Assembly (NCBI RefSeq): GCF_004366355.1
Contig: NZ_SODV01000001.1
Coordinates: 62,001-126,000 of the forward strand
From: Dinghuibacter silviterrae
GTDB taxonomy: Bacteria; Bacteroidota; Bacteroidia; Chitinophagales; Chitinophagaceae
Reading direction: 5' to 3'
Length of the DNA: 64,000 bases
Shown here: piece by piece, positions 18,701-26,126 of the stretch
Numbering within the stretch: position 1 is the stretch's first letter
Layout: each line of letters starts with the position of its first letter
Translations under genes and position numbers: made by a program
The notes under the pieces: generated by a model
What the model was told of the DNA's origin: nothing
Database searches by the model: none
The model's input: the letters and a program-made list of their open reading frames with translations, nothing else

Positions 18701-18893
18701 CCTGGTCCTCCATGATCTGCGGGCTCCGCCCCTGCCACTCCGTAAATACAATCACCTGGTTCTCCGACAAGTCCGGGATCGCATCGATGGGGTTCTGCCG
18801 GACCGAGTAAATACCCCAGCCCAGCAGCCCCGCGGCAGCCAGCAATACCATTACCCGGTTTTGCAGCGACCACCCGATTAATTTTTGCACCAT
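15738..18893 (-). CDS. cusA: CusA/CzcA-type heavy-metal RND efflux pump
   Basis: Inner-membrane proton-driven pump of 1051 residues with the RND plan of 12 helices and two large periplasmic loops. The three methionines that carry Cu(I)/Ag(I) in E. coli CusA (573, 623, 672) have exact counterparts: Met571 in ILFMPVT, Met621 in INMVETI and Met670 in INMLSTG. This points to copper/silver, not Zn/Co/Cd. The proton-relay region GIALAIGVIVDNGIIM is intact. It is in one operon with a TolC channel and two adaptors downstream and small metal-binding proteins upstream. The stretch is markedly C-rich at third codon positions compared with other parts of the window. Confidence 0.96.
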   Translation of the reverse strand: MVQKLIGWSLQNRVMVLLAAAGLLGWGIYSVRQNPIDAIPDLSENQVIVFTEWQGRSPQIMEDQVTYPLVSNLQGIPKVKNVRGASMFGMSFVYIIFDDDVDVYWARSRVLERLSYAQRLLPPDVVPTLGPDGTGVGHVLWYTLQAKGMDLGDQRALQDWYVKLALQTVPGVAEVASFGGFEKQYQLVVDPIKLQYYGLSMGDVARAVRAGNNDVGGRKMDLGDAAYIIRGLGYVKDQTDLENIAVGNNKGIPIRVKDIAAVQMGGDLRLGIFDENGRGEVVGGIVVMRYGENADKVVEAVKQKMADVQRGLPAGVTFKVAYDRSELIKGAIGNVKGKLVEEMMIVSLVVLLFLLDWRSALSIIIQIPVTIATSFILLNAFGLSSNIMSLTGIALAIGVIVDNGIIMSENAYRHLAEGQAALGPGDRLAGATRMELIRKACVQVSRGVFFSTVIIIVSFLPVFLLTGQEGKLFHPLAYTKTFILAVDALLVVTLAPVLISLFMRGRFRGEGANPVNRLLERGYEWVIRGCLRLRWATLGINVLALAVCVPLVLSLGREFMPPLDEGTILFMPVTQPDVSNAEMKRLLVVQDRIIASQPEVANVLGKAGRANTATDNSPINMVETIVLLKPKSEWRPGVTKDSIIRELNAKLQIPGVTNGWTQPIINRINMLSTGIRTDVGVKVYGQNLDTIDALSQRIRAALNGIPGVKDLYVDPITGGKYIDIAVKREEIGRYGLTVDDVNAVVESALGGMKLTTTIEGRERFSVNARYGQDFRDNLTALRRLSVATNGFGPVPLEAVADIKITEGPPMINSENAALRGTVLFNVRDRDLAGTVKEAQERLDNALTGLPKGYYIEWSGQYENLIRSERTLTWILPVVLLVIFGAMYFAFHSAREAFLSLVSIPFALIGGAVMIYVWHVNLSVAVAVGFIALFGLAVETGIVMVIYLNDAMTQLVAAKGNSRETITRADLREAVIAGAARRLRPKLMTVSVALFALLPILWSNGVGSDVMKPIVLPMVGGVLTSATHILLVTPLIFLMTKEYELRKFGHIL

Positions 18894-18903
18894 ATTGGTA
18901 AGG

Positions 18904-19146
18904 TTACATTTTCATTCCTTTCATCGAGGTCGTATCCTTTTTCGCACTCTTCGGCTTCTTCACCACCAGCGTCATTCCACACTTCGGACACTTGCCTGGC
19001 TTATCACTCACGACCTCCGGGTGCATCGGACAAGTATAAACGACCGCTGCGCTCTTCGAGCCTTTCCGGTCCGCATGTACGGTTTGTGCAAAAACCCCAC
19101 CGACAGCCAACAACAGGGCCATCGTTATCATCAATAACTTTTTCAT
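18904..19146 (-). CDS. Small periplasmic heavy-metal-binding protein
   Basis: Protein of 80 residues: signal peptide MKKLLMITMALLLAVGGVFA and one heavy-metal-binding module with Cys39, Met41, His42, Cys53, Cys56 and Met58 (YTCPMHPEVVSDKPGKCPKC). The C-terminus is Lys/Met-rich (TTSMKGMKM). The module is nearly the same as the one at the N-terminus of the CusB-like adaptor in this operon, so it may act as a free-standing metallochaperone that hands copper to the pump. The ATG at 19146 is chosen for the signal peptide. It lies 10 bases before the pump gene. Confidence 0.88.
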   Translation of the reverse strand: MKKLLMITMALLLAVGGVFAQTVHADRKGSKSAAVVYTCPMHPEVVSDKPGKCPKCGMTLVVKKPKSAKKDTTSMKGMKM

Positions 19147-19246
19147 TTTTTTAAATTTTGGAGTGTATATGTAATAGTTATCAGCCGTCTGCAGACCATC
19201 GCAAACGACAAAGCCCGGCAGGACGCCAGGCATCAGGAGATAAAAA

Positions 19247-19660
19247 TCAAATACGGAAATTACAATTGCGCAGGAAAATGGAAACCCCTTGCGCTAACGG
19301 CGGCCCATTGGCCACCGGCCGGGCAATCGCAGGATCGATCACCACCGGCAAACTCAACCCGGAAAAAGACAGTGGAACCAGCGCCGGTGCAAGAGACCAC
19401 TCCACCCAGGTCTGGGCGGGCTTTTGCGCCTGGTCGCTTTGCAGGTGCACGTGTTTGTCATGACAGCAGTGCTTCATCCCCACCGTGCAACCCGGCATCT
19501 CGGTCTTCATCGCCATGCCGCAGGTCATGCAATCCTTGCTCTCCCGGTCCATCAACCCCCAAGCCACAAGGTGCCCCATGCAATAATGCAGGTGCACCGT
19601 AGCCCCCATCGAGGTCGACAGGTAAAGAACAGCTAATATGGATGCGACAACCTTCTTCAT
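19247..19660 (-). CDS. HYC_CC_PP-family protein
   Basis: Exported protein of 137 residues from a Bacteroidota family named for its conserved HYC, CC and PP motifs. All three are present: VHLHYCMGHL, MKHCCHDKHVHL and NGPPLAQG. The ATG at 19660 gives the signal peptide MKKVVASILAVLYLSTSMGA. The mature part is rich in Cys, His and Met (CMTCGMAMKTEMPGCTVGMK), suggesting copper binding. The family is repeatedly found next to metal efflux genes and TonB receptors, and here it precedes the Cus operon by about 100 bases on the same strand. Confidence 0.85.
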   Translation of the reverse strand: MKKVVASILAVLYLSTSMGATVHLHYCMGHLVAWGLMDRESKDCMTCGMAMKTEMPGCTVGMKHCCHDKHVHLQSDQAQKPAQTWVEWSLAPALVPLSFSGLSLPVVIDPAIARPVANGPPLAQGVSIFLRNCNFRI

Positions 19661-19746
19661 GGATGTTCCTCCAAAGCTATACACTTTCCCCGAATCCCTG
19701 TTATACTTTAATGGGAAAAAATTGCAAAATTCGACCACCCGGCCGT

Positions 19747-20673
19747 CTACTGAATGCTCACCACCGGACAATTCACATTAGCAACATCAGCTCCCAACAA
19801 GGGCGCTGCCGTAGCCGTGGAAAGGTTATTTACGCTGGCAAAGCTGCTGTTGTCATACACCGACACCGCCCACAGGGGAGAATACCCCGGATCGGTCGGA
19901 ATCGCGCTGATGACATTATGGGTTTGTACCGAACCCGTCTCCATTTTAAATCCGGAAGCAGGTCCGCCACCCGGCTGGTTGGGATTGATATTAAAAGTAA
20001 CATAAATGGGCGCCAGGGGCACCTGGCCATTGGCGGTCACCGAAAGCGTTTTTTCAAAGAAATTAAAGTAAAACACCACCATATCCCGGTACCAGCCTGT
20101 CGTCAACGACGTATCACTGCCCGCAGGTAACCTTTTCGACGCCGTAGAACCCTTGGGAACCACCGGGCAATTCACCAGCTGAGTGGTCATGCTGACCGCG
20201 TACCCTTTGGCCATGATCTCCTGGTAACTGGTCACCGAATTGGCCACATAGTCGGACGGAACGGTCACCTTATAAATCTGCCAGAAATCATTGTACCCCG
20301 TATCCCCGGGGATCACGTCTATGACATTCAACTGCCCCGGAACCGAGGTGCTTTCCCCGGCCTTATAAAATACATAGATCGGCGCCGGTGTCAACGGCTG
20401 GACATCGAAATTATAATATTGGACCACCTGTCCGGAAGGCGTAAACCCCTGCGTAATAAAGGGGCCCTGGTCAAAATTCACGGGTGCGTTGGCAGCGGGC
20501 AGGCCGTTTGTAGCGGTCCTTACCTGCAAATGACCCGCAGCACTGCTAAACCTGTCGATAGAAGCCTGTGGGGCCGTATTGGGGTCTTTCGCCTCAGCTG
20601 TATTCGAATTGCTCTTTTTGCAGGAAGCCAGCGCAAGAAATAAAAGCCCGGAGAAAAAAAACGATCTTTTCAT
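19747..20673 (-). CDS. Lipoprotein with an internal duplication, unknown function
   Basis: Lipoprotein of 308 residues with lipobox LALASC (signal MKRSFFFSGLLFLALASC). Two repeats are visible. The first has PAPIYVFYKAG, VIDVIPGDTGYNDFWQIYKV and NCPVV; the second has LAPIYVTFNIN, VISAIPTDPGYSPLWAVSVY and NCPVV. Each unit of about 110-130 residues probably forms one beta-rich domain. No family name is assigned. It is divergent from the two-component system that starts at 20806, which may control it. Confidence 0.75.
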   Translation of the reverse strand: MKRSFFFSGLLFLALASCKKSNSNTAEAKDPNTAPQASIDRFSSAAGHLQVRTATNGLPAANAPVNFDQGPFITQGFTPSGQVVQYYNFDVQPLTPAPIYVFYKAGESTSVPGQLNVIDVIPGDTGYNDFWQIYKVTVPSDYVANSVTSYQEIMAKGYAVSMTTQLVNCPVVPKGSTASKRLPAGSDTSLTTGWYRDMVVFYFNFFEKTLSVTANGQVPLAPIYVTFNINPNQPGGGPASGFKMETGSVQTHNVISAIPTDPGYSPLWAVSVYDNSSFASVNNLSTATAAPLLGADVANVNCPVVSIQ

Positions 20674-20805
20674 GAGGTGATTATTTTGATACCGCAAAAC
20701 TAGAACCCCCTCATCCCGCAAAGATTGCCGAGTTATAACAATTGTATCACACCGGCCGCCGTATGATTAATTTCCGGAATTTTGACCTTTTGGAAGAACT
20801 GTTCC

Positions 20806-21507
20806 ATGAAGAAGGTACTCATCATCGAAGACGATCCGCAGATCATCGAATTACTTGACATTCACCTCACTGACCTGTCCTGTACCGTCACCGGTGTTCG
20901 TGACGGCAACGAAGGGTTGGCCCTCGCCCTGAAAACAACCTTCGACCTCGTCGTGCTGGACATCATGCTGCCGGGGCTAAACGGTATGGATATATGCAGA
21001 CGCATCCGGCAAGCCGGTAACACCACCCCGATCCTTATTCTGTCGGCCAAATCGGAAGAATTCGACAAGGTACTGGGGCTCGAAACCGGCGCCGACGACT
21101 ATTTGACAAAACCCTTCAGCATACGGGAGCTGACGGCACGGGTAAAGGTCATCTTCAGAAGAAAAGACGACTGGCCTGAAGAAGCCGACCGGCCTGGCAA
21201 GATCCAAATGAAATTCGGCAAACTGGAGATCGATATGGACAAGCGAAAAGTAACCCTCAACAACACGCGGGTAGAACTCTCCCCAAAAGAATTCGAACTC
21301 CTTACCCTGATGGCGTCATCCCCCGGCAAAAGTTATAGCCGGAAACAATTGCTGACGCTTATCTGGGGATACGACTTCGATGGATATGAACACACGGTCA
21401 ACTCACACATCAACCGCTTGCGGGGCAAAATAGAGGCAGACATCTCCCATCCCCAATACATCCTCACCACCTGGGGTGTCGGTTACCGGTTTAACGAAGA
21501 ATATTAA
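20806..21507 (+). CDS. OmpR-family response regulator
   Basis: Two-domain regulator of 233 residues. The receiver domain has the acidic pair Glu8-Asp9-Asp10, the phospho-acceptor Asp52 (VVLDIMLPGLNG) and the conserved Lys in LTKPFS. The C-terminal winged helix carries ELSPKEFELLTLMASSPGKS and VNSHINRLRGKIE. The frame opens at 20782, but the ATG at 20806 begins at the first strand (MKKVLIIEDD). The sensor kinase follows 3 bases downstream. The target is not known; the divergent lipoprotein is the nearest candidate. Confidence 0.95.
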   Translation: MKKVLIIEDDPQIIELLDIHLTDLSCTVTGVRDGNEGLALALKTTFDLVVLDIMLPGLNGMDICRRIRQAGNTTPILILSAKSEEFDKVLGLETGADDYLTKPFSIRELTARVKVIFRRKDDWPEEADRPGKIQMKFGKLEIDMDKRKVTLNNTRVELSPKEFELLTLMASSPGKSYSRKQLLTLIWGYDFDGYEHTVNSHINRLRGKIEADISHPQYILTTWGVGYRFNEEY

Positions 21508-21510
21508 AAG

Positions 21511-22959
21511 ATGAAGAGCAACCTCCTTTTCTGGAAAATAACGGGTGTCTTTACCTCCCTGCTGGTCATCCTGGGCGTCACCTACATCGTCGTCGCTTCC
21601 TGGATGGCGAAACGGAATTTCAATGCCATCAACGAACAACTATACGGCGATATCGCCCCCCACCTGGCCAGTTCCACCCATCCGCTGAAAGACGGCAAAC
21701 CCGACACCGCCGTCACCCACGACATCATCCACTCCATTATGGTCATCAACCCCAGCGTGGAAGTCTACCTGCTGGATACCACGGGCAGGATCATAGATTT
21801 TGTCGTCCCGGACCGGTCCGTCAGGATCCCCCGGGTCGACCTCCACCCCATCCAACAATATATCAGCGAACAAGGCAGGAAGTACCTCACCGGCGACAAC
21901 CCCAAAAACCCTCAGCAAAAAAGCATTTTCTCCGCCGCACCCATCTTCGACGGCCCCCTCCTGAAAGGCTATGTCTATGCCATCCTCGCCAGCGAGAAAC
22001 AGTCTCAGATCGCTGCCGCCCTGAACCACAATTTCTTCTACAGCCTGGGCACCGTCCTTTTTTTCTGCACCCTTGTCGGGGCCTTCCTGGTCGGTGTCGT
22101 TATCTTCTACCTGATCACCGGCAGCATCCGCCGCATGTCCGCCATCGTCAACCGTTTTAAGGACGGTGACCATACGGCACGAATCGAAGGCGACCTTGGC
22201 ATCCTCGCCACCACCTTTAATGAAATGGCCGATACCATCGTGGACAACATGCAACAACTGTCTTCCATGGACAAACTCCGGCAGGAGCTCATCGCCAACG
22301 TCTCCCATGACCTCCGCAGCCCCCTGGCCATCACGCAGGGCTACGTAGAAACCCTTATGATTAAGGGCAACGACATCACCGGGATCGAAAAAGACCGTTA
22401 CCTGGCCATCATCCTGAACAGCCTGAAAAAACTCTCGCATCTTGTCGGACAGCTCTTTGAATATTCCAAACTGGAAGCCAACCAAATCCGTCCCAATAAA
22501 GAACCCTTCCTCATGACCGACCTGGTATCCGACATGGTCCAGCACTACGATATAATCGCCAGGGGCAAAGACGTGACACTCCGCCTTGAAGCCCCCCGGG
22601 ACCTCCCCCCCGTACTGGCCGACATCGCGCTGGTGGAACGTGCCATCCAGAATCTGCTGGACAATGCGTTGAAATTCACACCGCCCAAGGGCAAGATCAC
22701 CATCACCCTCCTGGCCAAAACCAAAGGAGTGGAAATAGCGATAGCGGACACGGGAACCGGTATTCCCCTCAAAGACCAGCCCTACATATTTGAGCGATAC
22801 AAACAATTCCCCGCCCATGAATTGCAAAACAAGGAGGGGATGGGCCTGGGTCTGGCCATTGTAAAGAAAATCATCGAACTTCACCATTCGGTGATCAATA
22901 TCCGCAGCCTTCCGGGCTCCGGCACCGTGTTTTGGTTTCAATTACCGACAACAGCCTAA
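21511..22959 (+). CDS. Sensor histidine kinase
   Basis: Membrane kinase of 482 residues: helix 1 at about 10-31, a periplasmic sensor of about 145 residues (MVINPSVEVYLLDTTGRIID), helix 2 at about 180-203, HAMP, then HisKA with phospho-acceptor His266 (IANVSHDLRSPLA) and a HATPase domain with NLLDNALKFT, DTGTGIP and GMGLGLAIVKK. It forms a pair with the response regulator immediately upstream. The sensor looks like a double-Cache or PAS-like fold, but its signal cannot be told. Confidence 0.95.
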   Translation: MKSNLLFWKITGVFTSLLVILGVTYIVVASWMAKRNFNAINEQLYGDIAPHLASSTHPLKDGKPDTAVTHDIIHSIMVINPSVEVYLLDTTGRIIDFVVPDRSVRIPRVDLHPIQQYISEQGRKYLTGDNPKNPQQKSIFSAAPIFDGPLLKGYVYAILASEKQSQIAAALNHNFFYSLGTVLFFCTLVGAFLVGVVIFYLITGSIRRMSAIVNRFKDGDHTARIEGDLGILATTFNEMADTIVDNMQQLSSMDKLRQELIANVSHDLRSPLAITQGYVETLMIKGNDITGIEKDRYLAIILNSLKKLSHLVGQLFEYSKLEANQIRPNKEPFLMTDLVSDMVQHYDIIARGKDVTLRLEAPRDLPPVLADIALVERAIQNLLDNALKFTPPKGKITITLLAKTKGVEIAIADTGTGIPLKDQPYIFERYKQFPAHELQNKEGMGLGLAIVKKIIELHHSVINIRSLPGSGTVFWFQLPTTA

Positions 22960-22960
22960 A

Positions 22961-23728
22961 ATGCACCACGAAGAATTTGACCCTCCCGAAGCGCTCCGCA
23001 ACACCATAAAGTGCTTCTGGTACAACAGAAAAGACTTCGGAGAACAACCATCGAATTTTGAGGTAGTGCCGGACAGCTATGCCGAAATTATCTTTTATTT
23101 CGGCGGTCCCTGTAGTATGTCTTCTGACCGAGAACCATTGCCATCTCCATTTATGATGGGGCTGCTCCATCAGCCCGTTGTTTTTTACACCCAAAACCAT
23201 ATAGAGATCATTGGCATCAGGTGCTTTCCGTGGACGGTGCTCGATTTACTCGGATTACCGGCTGGCAAAGACGGGGTGCGCATATTTGAGCATCCTATTG
23301 CCCAGCTTCAACCCGCGCTGAACAACTGGATTCAGGCCGGCAAGATAGACGAAGCGCTGGCCCGGGTAAAACAGTTTTTCCTGCAGGCACAGTCGCAGGT
23401 GACCATGGAAAGTATGTTATTCAAAGCGGGCGCCGCTATGCGGGAAGCAAACGGTACCCTTCCGGTCAGCGGAGTCGCGGAGGCCGCTCATGCGACGGTT
23501 CGTACCTTGGAAAGGAAATTCAAGGAATCCTCCGGCCATACGGTGAAAGACGTGTCCGGCCTGATGCGCTTTGAGCAGGTGCGGAATCGATTATGGCATT
23601 ATCCGGATTCCAACCTTGCCGGCCTGGCCCATGAGCTGGGCTATACGGATCAATCCCACCTCGGCAGGGAATTCAAACGCTACAGCGGCACGACGCCGGC
23701 GGCCTTCGCGCGGAAAAAGAAACCATGA
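22961..23728 (+). CDS. AraC-type regulator with DUF6597 domain
   Basis: Regulator of 255 residues. The N-terminal part (PPEALRNTIKCFWYNRKDF, VVPDSYAEIIFYFGG, IIGIRCFPWTVLDLLGL) matches the DUF6597 sensing domain, and the C-terminal part is an AraC helix-turn-helix (NLAGLAHELGYTDQSHLGRE, YSGTTPAAFARK). The ATG follows the kinase stop codon by one base, so it is co-transcribed with the two-component system. It may otherwise control the FAD monooxygenase gene downstream at 23781. Confidence 0.85.
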   Translation: MHHEEFDPPEALRNTIKCFWYNRKDFGEQPSNFEVVPDSYAEIIFYFGGPCSMSSDREPLPSPFMMGLLHQPVVFYTQNHIEIIGIRCFPWTVLDLLGLPAGKDGVRIFEHPIAQLQPALNNWIQAGKIDEALARVKQFFLQAQSQVTMESMLFKAGAAMREANGTLPVSGVAEAAHATVRTLERKFKESSGHTVKDVSGLMRFEQVRNRLWHYPDSNLAGLAHELGYTDQSHLGREFKRYSGTTPAAFARKKKP

Positions 23729-23780
23729 TTTTGTCGCATTTATACTAGCCTGACACAGCGGCACCCCGGAATTTTGCGGT

Positions 23781-25271
23781 ATGAAACACGACGTTATTAT
23801 CTCCGGGGCCGGCCCGGTGGGTCTTTTCCTTGCCTGCGAACTGGCCCTGGCGGGCTGCTCCGTCCTGATACTGGAAAAGGCGGAGCATCCGCACTCCCCC
23901 TTAAAGCAGCTTCCTTTCGGGATACGGGGGCTCTCGGCGCCTACGATTGAAGCGCTTTACCGCCGGGGGTTGCTCCACGAGCTGGAGGTACCCAAACGCC
24001 TCAAAAACCCCCACTCCGGCGCCGTGCAAGGGCCGCGTCGTCAAGTGGGACACTTCGCCGGCATTCCGTTTCACGAAGGCAATATCGACACCACACAGTG
24101 GAAGTATCGCCTGCCCGGCGACACCGACACCAGTATAATAGCTGAAATGAAAGAGTTGGAAACGGTGCTGACCCGCCGTGCAGAAGCCCTGGGCGTAGCC
24201 ATAAAGCGAGGGATTGCCGTAACCGGCTTTCACCAGACCAGGAACGGGGTAACCGTTCAGACAACCGACCAGATATTTCAAAGCAGTTGGCTCGTAGGCT
24301 GTGATGGAAGTCGTAGCACTGTCCGCAAAGCCGGCGGTTTTGACTTCGCCGGTACGGAACCGGCATTCACCGGCTATTCCACCCAGGTGGACATCGTTGA
24401 CCCGGAGAAACTCAGACCAGGCCGAAACGTTACAGCCCAAGGCATGTACCTGCAATCACAACCAGGGTACCTGGTCCTGCAAGATTTTGATGGAGGGGCA
24501 TTTCATAAAGAAGGAGCGCCCCTCACGCTCGAACACGTTCAAGAGGTACTGCGCCGCGTCTCGAACACCGATGTTACGCTTAGCGCCCTGCATATCGCCA
24601 CCACATGGACGGACAGGGCCCGGCAGGCGACGACCTACCGCAATGGACGGGTATTGTTGGCCGGGGATGCCGCACACATTCATGCGCCCTTGGGCGGCCA
24701 GGGACTCAACCTTGGGCTGGGTGATGCCATGAACCTGGGTTGGAAGCTCGCCGCCACCATCCACCACAAAGCGCCGGAAGGCCTGCTGGACAGTTATCAT
24801 ACCGAACGGCACCCCATCGGCGCCCAGGTGCTGGATTGGTCGCGCGCCCAGGCCGCCATTATGAAACCAAACCCCGAGGCCCGCGCGTTGCATGCAATTT
24901 TCCGCGATCTGATAGATACGCGCGATGGCGCTACCTATTTTGCCGGACGGGTGTGGGGCATATACACACACTACGACCTCGGCGGCGATCATCCTTTGGT
25001 AGGCCATAGCGTTCCAAACCTTGAGTGGGAAGATGGAACGAAGATAGGTGAGCTCATGTACGATGGCCGGGGGCTACTCCTGGACTTTAGTCCGGACAGG
25101 CCCCTGCAACCATTGGCCGGGGGCCGCCTTCATTATGTCCATCGTCCGGCAAAAGACCAGTTGGGCATGGCGGCGCTCCTTGTACGCCCCGATGGCATTG
25201 TCGCCTGGGCGGCCGATACCGCCCCCAGCCTCCGGCATGCCTCCGCTGCCGCCTCACGCTGGGGTCTTTAA
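23781..25271 (+). CDS. FAD-dependent aromatic monooxygenase
   Basis: Flavoprotein hydroxylase of 496 residues of the class A (p-hydroxybenzoate hydroxylase/PheA-TfdB) group, which also includes rifampicin monooxygenases. The N-terminal dinucleotide motif is ISGAGPVGLFLACELALAG, the DG motif is LVGCDGSRSTVRKAGG and the GD motif is VLLAGDAAHIHAPLGGQGLN. The C-terminal ~100 residues form a thioredoxin-like domain that in many members has no catalytic role. It hydroxylates an aromatic compound using NAD(P)H and O2; the substrate is unknown. It lies 52 bases after the AraC/DUF6597 regulator. Confidence 0.9.
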   Translation: MKHDVIISGAGPVGLFLACELALAGCSVLILEKAEHPHSPLKQLPFGIRGLSAPTIEALYRRGLLHELEVPKRLKNPHSGAVQGPRRQVGHFAGIPFHEGNIDTTQWKYRLPGDTDTSIIAEMKELETVLTRRAEALGVAIKRGIAVTGFHQTRNGVTVQTTDQIFQSSWLVGCDGSRSTVRKAGGFDFAGTEPAFTGYSTQVDIVDPEKLRPGRNVTAQGMYLQSQPGYLVLQDFDGGAFHKEGAPLTLEHVQEVLRRVSNTDVTLSALHIATTWTDRARQATTYRNGRVLLAGDAAHIHAPLGGQGLNLGLGDAMNLGWKLAATIHHKAPEGLLDSYHTERHPIGAQVLDWSRAQAAIMKPNPEARALHAIFRDLIDTRDGATYFAGRVWGIYTHYDLGGDHPLVGHSVPNLEWEDGTKIGELMYDGRGLLLDFSPDRPLQPLAGGRLHYVHRPAKDQLGMAALLVRPDGIVAWAADTAPSLRHASAAASRWGL

Positions 25272-25276
25272 ATAAA

Positions 25277-25322
25277 TTTTGTGCTTAGCCCTTTTTATCG
25301 TAACATTGCAATGAAACGATAA
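25277..25322 (+). promoter_or_regulatory. Promoter and ArsR operator of the arsenic operon
   Basis: A -33 element TTTTG (25277-25281), a 19-base spacer and a -7 element TAACATTG (25301-25308, 7 of 8 to TAnnTTTG). Over it lies a 28-base near-palindrome (25295-25322): outer arms TTATCGT and ACGATAA, inner arms CATTG and CAATG. It ends 2 bases before the arsR start at 25325. ArsR-type repressors bind such dyads and leave when arsenite binds; here the operator would cover the -7 box directly. Confidence 0.75.
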
Positions 25323-25324
25323 TC

Positions 25325-25657
25325 ATGGGCCTGACAAAATCCGAAATTTTCACCGACAAACAAAACAAACTCGCCTCCATGATGAAGGCGTTGGCTCACC
25401 CCGCGCGCATCGCCATCATTCAACACCTGATCAAGACCAGTGCCTGTATCAATGGCGACCTGGTCGAGGTCCTGGGCCTTGCGCAACCCACCATTTCACA
25501 ACACCTGAAAGAGCTAAAAAACGCGGGCCTCATCCAGGGTACCATCGAAGGTACGAGCGTCTGCTACTGCATCGAACCCAAAACCTGGGCCATCTACCAA
25601 AAGGAAATCGGCGCCCTGTTCGCCGCCTATACCTGTGAAGAAAGCTGTAACTGTTAA
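25325..25657 (+). CDS. arsR: ArsR-family arsenic-responsive repressor
   Basis: Winged-helix repressor of 110 residues: KALAHPARIAIIQHLIKT, recognition helix LAQPTISQHLKELKNAGL and wing GTIEGTSVCYC. Cysteines that could bind As(III) are Cys41, Cys80, Cys82 and the C-terminal Cys104, Cys108 and Cys110 (CEESCNC). The layout resembles ArsR types with a C-terminal Cys cluster. It should repress its own operon through the palindrome at 25295-25322. First gene of a six-gene arsenic operon; arsC starts 10 bases later. Confidence 0.95.
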   Translation: MGLTKSEIFTDKQNKLASMMKALAHPARIAIIQHLIKTSACINGDLVEVLGLAQPTISQHLKELKNAGLIQGTIEGTSVCYCIEPKTWAIYQKEIGALFAAYTCEESCNC

Positions 25658-25667
25658 AAACACCTTT

Positions 25668-26120
25668 ATGGCAAGCCATTACCGAATCCTTTTCGTCTGT
25701 GTACACAACTCCGCCCGGAGTCAGATGGCGGAGGCCTTCCTGAAAAAATACGGCGACGACCTCTTTGAGGTGGAGAGTGCCGGCCTCACACCCGGAAGCA
25801 TCAATCCCAATGTTGTCGAGGTCATGAATGAGGTGGGTATCGACCTCAGCCAAAGGATCACCCAGGACGTTTACGACCTGCTCCGGAAAGGCCGGATTTA
25901 TAATGCCCTTATCACGGTCTGCGACCAGGCCATCGCCGAACGCAGCCTCATGTTTCCCGGCATGACCAAACGCCTTACCTGGACCTTCCCCGATCCTTCG
26001 GCCTTTCAAGGGGAACACGAGGAGGTCCTCGAACAAACCCGGAAAGTCCGGGATGAGATCGAAGAAAGCGTAAAAAACTTCGCCGAGGAAGCCCGGCACG
26101 TCAGCTATTGGATTAAATAA
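25668..26120 (+). CDS. arsC: Arsenate reductase (LMW phosphatase type)
   Basis: Enzyme of 150 residues with the low-molecular-weight tyrosine phosphatase fold that reduces As(V) to As(III). The active loop is Cys11-x5-Arg17 (CVHNSARS), and the general acid is in the WTFPDPSAF loop. Thioredoxin-coupled members use two more cysteines. Here one is found (Cys85 in LITVCDQA), but the expected third, a few residues later, is absent (IAERSLMFPG). It may therefore depend on another thiol partner. The frame opens at 25635; the ATG at 25668 is chosen because homologues begin near it. Confidence 0.93.
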   Translation: MASHYRILFVCVHNSARSQMAEAFLKKYGDDLFEVESAGLTPGSINPNVVEVMNEVGIDLSQRITQDVYDLLRKGRIYNALITVCDQAIAERSLMFPGMTKRLTWTFPDPSAFQGEHEEVLEQTRKVRDEIEESVKNFAEEARHVSYWIK

Positions 26121-26126
26121 TTCATC

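Noticed and set aside
13051-18881. Several plus-strand frames of 100-265 codons, rich in Arg, His and Pro
   Set aside because: All are antisense to the Cus operon, in a region of very high C content that removes stop codons by chance.
21640-22941. Long open frame (433 codons) on the minus strand
   Set aside because: Lies wholly antisense to the sensor kinase, whose motifs are intact; a by-product of codon bias.
23769-23776. GAATTTTG box before the FAD monooxygenase gene
   Set aside because: One mismatch to the -7 consensus, no -33 element at the proper distance and only 4 bases before the ATG.
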